From: an uncultured Akkermansia sp.
Lineage (GTDB): Bacteria > Verrucomicrobiota > Verrucomicrobiia > Verrucomicrobiales > Akkermansiaceae
DNA length: 11,685 nucleotides
Reading direction: 5' to 3'
Assembly (NCBI GenBank): GCA_904501915.1
Contig: CAJGCV010000065.1
Location: 1 to 11,685 of the forward strand
A program made the position numbers and the translations under genes. The notes under the pieces are model-generated. The model ran no database searches, was not told where the DNA came from, and saw only the letters and a program-made list of their open reading frames with translations. Below, piece after piece: positions 1 through 5,495 of this stretch (positions within the stretch are counted from its first letter, which is position 1; the number at the start of each line of letters is the position of its first letter).

Positions 1-17
1 GATGAATAAATACCCCA

Positions 18-54
18 GAAAGTTGCATGATGGTAGCTCCGCATGGCAACTTTC
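18..54. other. Hairpin at the left edge of the window
   Basis: Bases 18-29 pair with 42-54, giving a 12-base-pair stem with one bulged G at 46 and a 12-base loop. It is followed by no real T-run, so it is a weak case for an intrinsic terminator of whatever gene lies upstream of the window. It could equally be a leader structure. The rest of 1-194 shows no open frame I would call. It holds an AT-rich stretch, a short GC inverted repeat (142-147 with 161-166) and a palindrome AAACGTTT at 172-179 just upstream of the promoter, which might be an operator. Confidence 0.4.
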
Positions 55-194
55 CAAGGTCTATTCTTACCATTTTAACAGAATCTCCGCTTAACTACGA
101 CTTTTTTCCTTCTATGTCGCTTTTAACCTTGCAATTCACAGTGCGCGCTACACATACACGCGCGCAAATTCAAACGTTTCAAAAGAAATAGCGC

Positions 195-223
195 TTGCAC
201 CTTGCCGTGTTAACTGCTAGAAT
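195..223 (+). promoter_or_regulatory. Sigma-70-type promoter for the U32-like pair and probably metK
   Basis: TTGCAC (195-200) and TAGAAT (218-223) are separated by exactly 17 bases. Transcription should start about 7 bases after the -10 box, at 230-231, while the ATG is at 232. The mRNA would therefore be leaderless or nearly so, and there is no room for a ribosome binding site. Confidence 0.7.
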
Positions 224-231
224 AGCGCGCC

Positions 232-1191
232 ATGCAGTCCATATCCCCCTATCAGAACTCCTTATGGCCTGACGCCGTGTGGGATGTTTCAGGCGCGTTC
301 GTGAACGACCGCGAGCTGATAGCTTTTTATGATTACTGCAAGCTGCTGCTGGAGTTTGACGTCTTCAATATTGTGCATGGTTCCCCGCTGTGCGAGTGGA
401 ACTCCGGGCGCGTGCTCAAACACATGATGCGCGAGGCCGAGGAAGTGCGCGCTGCCGGGCTGGAATACGAGAAACGCAACATCTCCGTATACCTGACCTT
501 TACCAACCTGCTGCTCAACGAAACACACCTGAAGGATACCTTCGGCAACGCCATGTGCATCTTCTTCAGCCGGCACAACCCCACAGGGAAAAACGCCGTC
601 ATTCTGGCCAACGATGTGCTGCGCGACCACATCCGCAAGGAATACCCCTCGCTCAAGATTGTCTCCTCCATCCTGAAAATCACGAACGGTGGAGGCAAAG
701 GCAAGCTGGATGTCTACAAACGCCTGGCCGATGAGTACGATGAAGTGATGGTTCACCCGGACGATGTGCTCAACTACGACCTGCTGGAGAAGATTGAGGA
801 CAAGGAACGGCACATCCTGCTCATCAACGAGTATTGTATCCGCAACTGCCCCATCCGGGCGTTCCATTACAAATCCCTGTCCGATGCAGCCCTGAATTTC
901 ATGAGTTTCAGCGGCAGCAAATTTGAAGAGACACAAGCCACAAATGGCTGCCGCAGCCTCTACACCCTGCTGACAGATGAACACAAAGGCGTGCTGGCGC
1001 TCAATACCCCTGAAATCCGGAAACTCCGGGAAATGGGCTTCACTCATTTCAAATTGCAGGGACGAGGCCATGCCAATGCCTCATCCATCCTCTTCGATTT
1101 ACTACGTCTCACCCTGCGCAACGATACGCCGGACGAAAACGCCATGCACCGCAACGGCCAGATGTTCTGGGAATCCATACTACCCTTCTAA
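232..1191 (+). CDS. U32-peptidase-like TIM-barrel protein, paralogue 1
   Basis: This 319-residue protein has no signal peptide, so it is probably cytoplasmic. I do not recognise a named orthologue. Seen features: a repeated strand/helix pattern; a TFTN segment near residues 89-92; an HPDD motif at 175-178; NEYCIRNCP at 199-207; and near the C-terminus GFTHFKLQGR (269-278), which resembles the conserved 'KIEGR'-like end of U32 family barrels. Cysteines 54, 202, 206 and 240 have counterparts in the next gene. Known U32-family proteins such as UbiU and UbiV hold a 4Fe-4S cluster with four cysteines, so an iron-sulfur site is a reasonable inference here, but a substrate cannot be named. The gene ends 6 bases before its paralogue and is probably co-transcribed with it and metK. 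The start is supported by the promoter immediately upstream. An alternative is a degenerate barrel with no peptidase or hydroxylase activity. Confidence 0.6.
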   Translation: MQSISPYQNSLWPDAVWDVSGAFVNDRELIAFYDYCKLLLEFDVFNIVHGSPLCEWNSGRVLKHMMREAEEVRAAGLEYEKRNISVYLTFTNLLLNETHLKDTFGNAMCIFFSRHNPTGKNAVILANDVLRDHIRKEYPSLKIVSSILKITNGGGKGKLDVYKRLADEYDEVMVHPDDVLNYDLLEKIEDKERHILLINEYCIRNCPIRAFHYKSLSDAALNFMSFSGSKFEETQATNGCRSLYTLLTDEHKGVLALNTPEIRKLREMGFTHFKLQGRGHANASSILFDLLRLTLRNDTPDENAMHRNGQMFWESILPF

Positions 1192-1197
1192 CCAGGC

Positions 1198-2241
1198 ATG
1201 AGCACACCCGATATCACCCCGCAACAAGCCCTTGAAAACCTGCGCTTCCTGACACAGGATTACCTTCCCGAAGCCAGATGGACCGTAGGCGGAGCCATGC
1301 GTTTTGACAACAGCCTGCTCACCATCAACAATTTCCTGAGTCGTAATCTGAACACCCGCCGCTTCTCAAACGTAGCCGGAGCACCACCCTGCAGCTGGTC
1401 TCTGGATTGGTTTGTGCAGCGGCGTCCATTAGCATTCGACACTTACAGCCAACACCTGAATGCATACACCAGGCAACACACCAGGGTTATCCTGATTTTC
1501 GACAATCCTTATCTGAGCGAGGCAGAATTGAATGACCCCTACGGTCTGTCTCTAGTGCAGGAACTCTACGCCTACTACCCACTTCACAAGCATGCTGTGT
1601 GTGTGGCCAGCGATGCCCTGGCCGAACGGCTTCGCAACGCCTGGCCCAAGTTAAAAATACACTGCCATATGAACCGTCTGGTTGTGGAAAAAGGCAAACG
1701 CACCCCGGCACTGTATAACAAACTGGCAGGTATGTACGACCGCGTATGCCTGCACCCGTCAGACGCCGTAAAGCCGGGCATGTACCAGGCTCTGGAGAAC
1801 AAGGAGAAGTTTGACATCATCATCAACGACAGTTGCCTGCGCACCTGCCCGGTGCGACGTGAGCACCTGGCACTGCTGGCAGACATGCGCCGTGCCCCCT
1901 ACGATACGGAGTTGATGCGCCGGCGCTCCGACCTCATCAACCGCGTCGGCTGCCAGAAAATCAACTCTGCCGAGCTGCAGCAGAAAGCCAGTTGCAACCT
2001 CACCCGGAACGAAGTACAGGCGCTTTACTCCGCCGGCTTCCGCAGCTTCATCATTCAGGCGCAGCAGTTCCGCAATGAAATGACCCTGCTCTGGGATATC
2101 TTCCAGTGCATGCTGGATTATTCCCCTGAAATCAGCAACAAGGCCGCCCTCATTGCCAACTCTGCCATGGCAGAATTCGGCAAAGCCCAGGAAACACTGT
2201 CCAGCGGCCTGCGCCAGTTCAGTTTTACAAATTACGAATAA
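1198..2241 (+). CDS. U32-peptidase-like TIM-barrel protein, paralogue 2
   Basis: A 347-residue protein clearly homologous to the preceding one over most of its length. Matching blocks include GAPPC (61-65), the LNDPYG segment (111-116), a YDRVCLHPSD block (180-189) and NDSCLRTCPVRREH (210-223). Cysteines 65, 213, 217 and probably 252 align with the four of paralogue 1. It differs where paralogue 1 has FKLQGR: here the segment reads FIIQAQ, so the conserved Gly-Arg is lost. It also carries extra cysteines (135, 156, 184, 266, 304). The pair may form a heterodimer with one diverged partner, as UbiU-UbiV does, but this is inference. The start follows the upstream stop by 6 bases with no clear Shine-Dalgarno, which fits translational coupling. 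metK begins 16 bases after its stop. Function is unknown. Confidence 0.57.
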   Translation: MSTPDITPQQALENLRFLTQDYLPEARWTVGGAMRFDNSLLTINNFLSRNLNTRRFSNVAGAPPCSWSLDWFVQRRPLAFDTYSQHLNAYTRQHTRVILIFDNPYLSEAELNDPYGLSLVQELYAYYPLHKHAVCVASDALAERLRNAWPKLKIHCHMNRLVVEKGKRTPALYNKLAGMYDRVCLHPSDAVKPGMYQALENKEKFDIIINDSCLRTCPVRREHLALLADMRRAPYDTELMRRRSDLINRVGCQKINSAELQQKASCNLTRNEVQALYSAGFRSFIIQAQQFRNEMTLLWDIFQCMLDYSPEISNKAALIANSAMAEFGKAQETLSSGLRQFSFTNYE

Positions 2242-2257
2242 ACACAAAGACAAGCAC

Positions 2258-3433
2258 ATGAAATACACCAACATATTCACGTCCGAATCCGTAGGCGAGG
2301 GACACCCTGACAAAGTGGCCGACCTCATCTCCGATTCCATTCTCGATGCCTGTCTGGCCCAGGACCCCGCCAGCCGCGTAGCCTGCGAAACGCTGGTGAA
2401 GGACAGCCACGTGGTGCTCGCCGGCGAGATTACCACCAAGGCCGTCATTGATTACGAAAAGATTGTGCGCGACACCATTGCCGAAATCGGCTACCGCACC
2501 GCTGCAGATGATGCACTCTTCAACGCAGAGAATGTGGACATCACGAACTACCTTTCCACCCAGAGCCCGGATATCGCCCAGGGTGTGGATGCCTGCGCAG
2601 CCGAAGGCAAGGACGGCGACGAACAGGGTGCCGGCGACCAGGGTATCATGTTCGGCTATGCTTCCAACGAGACCCCGGAGCTCATGCCCGCCCCCATCAT
2701 GTTCTCCCACCGCATCATGATGGAGCTGGCCAAGGTGCGCCACAGCGGCGCGGTCACCTGGCTGCGCCCCGACAGCAAGAGCCAGGTAGCCGTGGAATAC
2801 GGTGAGGACGGCCGCCCCGCCCGCATCCTGAACGTGGTACTCAGCACCCAGCACACCGAAGAGGTCGATATCGCCACCATCCGAGAGTTCTGCACCAACC
2901 TCATCCGCCGCTGCCTGCCTGCCGAGCTCATCACCCCGGAAACCGAATTCTTCATCAACCCCACCGGCCGGTTCGTCATCGGTGGCCCCCACGGCGATTC
3001 CGGCCTCACCGGCCGCAAGATTATCGTGGACACCTACGGCGGCATGGGTCGCCATGGCGGTGGCGCTTTCTCCGGCAAGGACTGCAGCAAGGTGGACCGC
3101 TCCGGCGCCTACATGTGCCGCTGGGTGGCCAAGCACGTGGTGGCCGCCGGTCTGGCAGACCGCTGCGAGCTGCAGGTGGGCTACGCCATCGGTAAGGCCA
3201 GCCCCGTTTCCATCATGATTGATGTAGAGACCTTCGGCACCGCCAAGGTGGACAAGCAGGTCATCATCGACCGCATCAAAGAAGCATTCTCCTTCAAGCC
3301 CGCCGATATGGAGCGTGTGCTGGGTCTGCGCGAACCCATCTTCCGCAAGACCACCAACTACGGCCACTTCACCAAGGCCGACCTCCCCTGGGAACAGCTC
3401 GACCCCCGCTGCCTGAGCATCCTCATGGGCTAA
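2258..3433 (+). CDS. metK: S-adenosylmethionine synthase
   Basis: Makes S-adenosylmethionine from methionine and ATP in the cytoplasm, releasing phosphate and pyrophosphate; it supplies the cell's methyl donor. The 391-residue length is normal for bacterial MetK. Signatures seen: GHPDK at 15-19 with the catalytic histidine 16; the GAGDQG hexapeptide at 124-129; the FINPTGRFVIGGPHGDSGLTG region at 232-252 with its phosphate-binding residues; and the GGGAFSGKD loop at 267-275. The start at 2258 is chosen because translation from there begins with the typical MKYTNIFTSESVGEGHPDK N-terminus; the same frame is open further upstream, but that part overlaps the previous gene. There is no SAM riboswitch and no clear promoter in the 16-base gap, so transcription probably comes through the two U32-like genes. 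The leader is A-rich without a Shine-Dalgarno. The coding sequence is strongly GC-rich at third positions, as expected for a highly expressed native gene. Confidence 0.97.
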   Translation: MKYTNIFTSESVGEGHPDKVADLISDSILDACLAQDPASRVACETLVKDSHVVLAGEITTKAVIDYEKIVRDTIAEIGYRTAADDALFNAENVDITNYLSTQSPDIAQGVDACAAEGKDGDEQGAGDQGIMFGYASNETPELMPAPIMFSHRIMMELAKVRHSGAVTWLRPDSKSQVAVEYGEDGRPARILNVVLSTQHTEEVDIATIREFCTNLIRRCLPAELITPETEFFINPTGRFVIGGPHGDSGLTGRKIIVDTYGGMGRHGGGAFSGKDCSKVDRSGAYMCRWVAKHVVAAGLADRCELQVGYAIGKASPVSIMIDVETFGTAKVDKQVIIDRIKEAFSFKPADMERVLGLREPIFRKTTNYGHFTKADLPWEQLDPRCLSILMG

Positions 3434-3591
3434 AAAAGCGCAGCTTTTTCATTCCCCGTCACACACCGGTGTGGCGGGGAATTTCATACCGCGCAGCGGT
3501 AATTCATCCATGGCAGAGCCGGATTTCATACGCCCGCAGGGCGTAATGCATTGAGCCCCGCGTCGGCGGGGCGACTAGCACACGCATGCGT
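3433..3591. repeat. Array of short hairpins with shared loop and flanks
   Basis: At least five stem-loops lie in about 160 bases: 3433-3449 (loop GCA), 3451-3482 (loop ACCG), 3487-3501 (loop GCA), 3529-3545 (loop GCA) and 3555-3572 (loop GTCG), then a palindrome ACGCATGCGT at 3582-3591. Two of them, 42 bases apart, share the frame ATTTCATAC-stem-GCA-stem-GTAAT, while the stems themselves differ and still pair (CCGC/GCGG against CGCCC/GGGCG). TTCAT-like spacers recur between the hairpins. No gene is seen in this gap. It resembles short palindromic intergenic repeats; the function is unknown. Confidence 0.6.
3451..3482 (+). terminator. Hairpin terminator after metK
   Basis: A 14-base-pair stem (3451-3464 with 3469-3482, one T-G wobble) closes a four-base ACCG loop. 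It begins 17 bases after the metK stop. A smaller 7-base-pair hairpin with a GCA loop and an A-run/T-run stem (3433-3449) comes just before it and has a TTTTT tail. Together they probably stop the metK transcript. The large stem lacks a long T-run after it. Confidence 0.6.
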
Positions 3592-3680
3592 CATTCAGCC
3601 CGCCCGCATGCCATTATCATGTGGCAGTGATTAGGGAATATTATCACACATTTTCCTCCCTTGTATCCTACATGAGTGTA

Positions 3681-3709
3681 TTGCCAAATACAATGAAGGC
3701 ATATAAAAT
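3681..3709 (+). promoter_or_regulatory. Promoter-like site before a broken gene
   Basis: TTGCCA (3681-3686), a 17-base spacer and TAAAAT (3704-3709) give the same architecture as the other promoters in the window. The expected transcript start is near 3716 and an ATG lies at 3729. The only gene-like reading downstream is the remnant entered separately, so the site may be an orphan. The preceding 3592-3680 is AT-rich with nothing I can name. Confidence 0.45.
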
Positions 3710-3883
3710 GGCTGGCTACTCATTATTAATGACCAGGAACGCCCCGCCATCCGCAACATCTGCGAGGTGCTCATCTACGCCATTCTGGCCGCTGCCCTGC
3801 TCTGGCTCGGCGGCATGCTGATTTACCAGCCCTTTGATTTCACGTTTGCCTGCCCACCGAAACCACTTCATCAAGCAGGTTAA
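3707..3883 (+). pseudogene. Remnant of a membrane protein N-terminus, frameshifted and cut off
   Basis: The frame with codons starting at 3707 is open to a TAA at 3881-3883 and reads like real protein: a polar start with NDQERPAIRN, then a hydrophobic helix of about 20 residues (IYAILAAALLWLGGMLIY, roughly 3773-3826), then QPFDFTF. It has no ATG; the first GTG is at 3767. An ATG at 3729, well placed after the promoter at 3681-3709, is in another frame, and a one-base change just after it would join the two. The last 44 bases overlap the 3' end of the ATPase gene on the other strand. The simplest reading is a single-pass membrane protein gene truncated when the ATPase gene arrived and then frameshifted. 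A very short GTG-started membrane peptide remains possible. Confidence 0.4.
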
Positions 3884-5198
3884 TGGCATACAAGGGCAAA
3901 TCAACAACACGATAACATCCTGCAGGGCTATCCTTGGTAGCAGCAACTTCTACCGTATTGACAGCATATGGCTGCATCGAAGTCCTGACAGCCAATGGAC
4001 GCCTGTATCGCCGGTAGAAGCTCTGCAGACTTTTGGCGCGCAAATTCCGCTCAGCCTTGACTTCTAACGGCACAATTTCAGTTTCACCCTCATACAGAAA
4101 ATCCACTTCTGCCTGGGCTCTCTCCGCACTCCAGTAGTATAGCGCAGCTTCTAGTTCCGTTGTAATCTGCTGTTGCACATACTGTTCCGTAAGCGCGCCC
4201 TTATATTGTCCAAATATTGCGTTCCCATCAAGAATAATGGATGCCGACAACTTGCACCGGGCAGCCAGCAAGCCGACATCTACAAAAAACATCTTGAATG
4301 CCCCATCTGTGAACGCTTCCAGCGGCATCTCCGGTCGGGTAGCGCGCTGCACAATATTTACAAGTCCCGCAGCGGCCAACCAGCGAATCGGCCCTCGAAG
4401 CCTGTCAGTTTTCACACCGGGAGCAACTTCACTTTGCACAAATCTCTTATCTTCCCGCGATAATTGCGCGGGAATCGATTTCCATATCTGACTAATCAGG
4501 TGCGTTTCTGCCGCCGTGGCATGCTTGCTGAAATCATCGTGATAATCTGCCAGTAAGCGCAGCTGCACTTCTCGAACCTCTTTAAAACTACCGGAAGATA
4601 CATACCGGGCAACCACTTCCGGCATACCCCCTACATAGTAGTAATAACGCAGTTGTTCGGCAAGTCGTTCATGAAAACGCTCCATAGTTTCCCAATCCTT
4701 CTCTCTGAGCAGCTGCACATAGCGCCCATTCCCCGTAGCTTGCAAAAACTCAGTAAATGACATAGGTCCCAGATACATCCGGTCTACCTTTCCTACAGGA
4801 AATCCTGTTCCTTTATGCTCCGCCACACCCAGCAGCGAACCGGCTGCAATAATGTGCTGTTCTGGAGCCTCCTCGCAGAAATACTTCAAACTGGTTATGG
4901 CGCTGGGGCACTCCTGTATCTCATCCAGCAGAATCAGCGTCTCACCAGGCACAATATCCACATCCCCATGAAGCTGTAAATCCCTCAGCAAGCGAGTTAT
5001 CCGGTAATCCTTCTCAAAAGATGCCTTCATCAGAGAATCCTTATCAAATCGGGCATAAACCACATTTTTATAATATTTCGCCCCGAACTCCCGCATCAAC
5101 CAGGTTTTCCCTACTTGCCTCGCACCCAACAACAACATGGGCTTTCTGTGCGGATGCTCTTTCCAATTCTTTAATTTTTCCAGACTCCAGCGTTCCAT
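3840..5198 (-). CDS. AAA-family ATPase with DUF4143-like C-terminus
   Basis: A 452-residue member of the large ATP-binding protein group with an AAA_14-type N-terminal domain and a DUF4143-type C-terminal part. Seen features: Walker A GARQVGKT at 25-32; Walker B LILLDEIQ at 88-95; a sensor-like AAGSLLG at 118-124; the typical YVGGMPEVV segment at 188-196; and near the end a nuclease-fold-like pattern with D366, E379 and K381 (EVDFLY, then PLEVKAE). No member's biochemical role is well settled; the nuclease-like part may be inactive. The frame also offers an ATG at 5225, but that lies directly against the -10 box and before the expected transcript start, whereas 5198 has AAGGAGG five bases upstream, so 5198 is taken. 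The gene is AT-richer than its neighbours, runs against them, and ends over a broken gene. These are signs of horizontal arrival. Such genes are often found singly in gut bacteria. Confidence 0.85.
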   Translation of the reverse strand: MERWSLEKLKNWKEHPHRKPMLLLGARQVGKTWLMREFGAKYYKNVVYARFDKDSLMKASFEKDYRITRLLRDLQLHGDVDIVPGETLILLDEIQECPSAITSLKYFCEEAPEQHIIAAGSLLGVAEHKGTGFPVGKVDRMYLGPMSFTEFLQATGNGRYVQLLREKDWETMERFHERLAEQLRYYYYVGGMPEVVARYVSSGSFKEVREVQLRLLADYHDDFSKHATAAETHLISQIWKSIPAQLSREDKRFVQSEVAPGVKTDRLRGPIRWLAAAGLVNIVQRATRPEMPLEAFTDGAFKMFFVDVGLLAARCKLSASIILDGNAIFGQYKGALTEQYVQQQITTELEAALYYWSAERAQAEVDFLYEGETEIVPLEVKAERNLRAKSLQSFYRRYRRPLAVRTSMQPYAVNTVEVAATKDSPAGCYRVVDLPLYAINLLDEVVSVGRQT

Positions 5199-5203
5199 AT
5201 CAA

Positions 5204-5210
5204 CCTCCTT
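5204..5210 (-). promoter_or_regulatory. Strong Shine-Dalgarno deciding the ATPase start
   Basis: On the minus strand AAGGAGG is followed by a five-base spacer and the ATG at 5198. This is a near-perfect ribosome binding site and the only one in the window; other genes here have none that I can see. It fixes the start nine codons inside the longest frame. Confidence 0.8.
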
Positions 5211-5225
5211 AAATCTCTTTTTCAC

Positions 5226-5254
5226 AGATTACTTCATACTGCATTATAAGTCAA
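5226..5254 (-). promoter_or_regulatory. Promoter of the ATPase gene
   Basis: Read on the minus strand, TTGACT (5254-5249), 17 bases and TAATCT (5231-5226) form a good sigma-70-type promoter. The transcript would start near 5219, leaving a leader of about 21 bases that contains the Shine-Dalgarno. Confidence 0.6.
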
Positions 5255-5276
5255 GCATGTTCGAATAGAATAGAAC

Positions 5277-5364
5277 AAAAACGCAAAGGAGTTTTATTCA
5301 AAAATACGGCAAAATACAAAGGAACTTTGTACTGGATTACAGCAAAATGCAAAGGAACTTTACT
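5277..5364. repeat. Three imperfect direct repeats with a 33-base period
   Basis: The core CAAAGGA(A/G)(C/T)TT starts at 5284, 5317 and 5350, exactly 33 bases apart. It is preceded each time by an A-rich run ending in AC, TA or TG and followed by T-rich sequence. Copies two and three are most alike. They lie in the divergent gap just upstream of the ATPase promoter, where a binding-site array for a regulator or recombinase would be placed. Because 33 is divisible by three, they also read as an 11-residue repeat around (K/T)xQR(N/S)F in one plus-strand frame without a start codon, so they could be a coding remnant instead. Confidence 0.6.
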
Positions 5365-5376
5365 TCCAAGTCAAGT

Positions 5377-5423
5377 CAGGAATGAAGCAGAAATGGTCTG
5401 CAATGAGTCTGCAGCCATTCCTG
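5377..5423. repeat. Inverted repeat between the ATPase and the peptidase
   Basis: CAGGAATG (5377-5384) pairs with CATTCCTG (5416-5423), and inside it GCAGA (5387-5391) can pair with TCTGC (5408-5412) across a small internal loop. There is no T-run on either side. It may be a protein-binding site or an RNA hairpin, or mark the edge of the acquired segment. Confidence 0.4.
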
Positions 5424-5457
5424 AAAACACGAGCCATCATTAGAACGCAATGGCCTA

Positions 5458-5486
5458 TTGCTCTGCCGGGGGCGACGTGATATCAT
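5458..5486 (+). promoter_or_regulatory. Promoter of the oligopeptidase gene
   Basis: TTGCTC (5458-5463), 17 bases and TATCAT (5481-5486). The predicted transcript start (about 5493) is within three bases of the ATG at 5496, so the mRNA would be essentially leaderless. Confidence 0.6.
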
Positions 5487-5495
5487 GGGTGCAAG

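Noticed and set aside
2242..2257. SAM riboswitch before metK
   Set aside because: Only 16 bases separate it from the previous gene, and no riboswitch-like fold or anti-terminator is visible.
2225..3367. Long minus-strand open frame opposite metK
   Set aside because: It is the antisense shadow of a GC-rich conserved gene; the same applies to the long minus-strand frames at 5376-6752, 6759-7748 and 9389-11563.
3433..3591. CRISPR array
   Set aside because: The units are small palindromes of different lengths with no constant long repeat and no spacers of even size, and there are no cas genes.
3621..3821. 66-codon plus-strand open frame after the hairpin array
   Set aside because: Its second half is an out-of-frame reading of the membrane-helix remnant and gives an improbable Pro/Ser/Cys-rich sequence, with no homologous look.
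5199..5225. Extension of the ATPase by nine codons to an ATG at 5225
   Set aside because: That ATG touches the -10 box and lies before the expected transcript start, whereas 5198 has a perfect Shine-Dalgarno.
3862..5386. TCAAG(C/T)CAGG-like similarity near both ends of the ATPase segment as a target duplication
   Set aside because: The match is short and imperfect, and the left copy is inside the ATPase coding region.
5382..5480. Short plus-strand open frame starting MKQKWSAMS before the peptidase
   Set aside because: About 32 codons, overlapping the inverted repeat and the peptidase -35 box, with no ribosome binding site or recognisable content.
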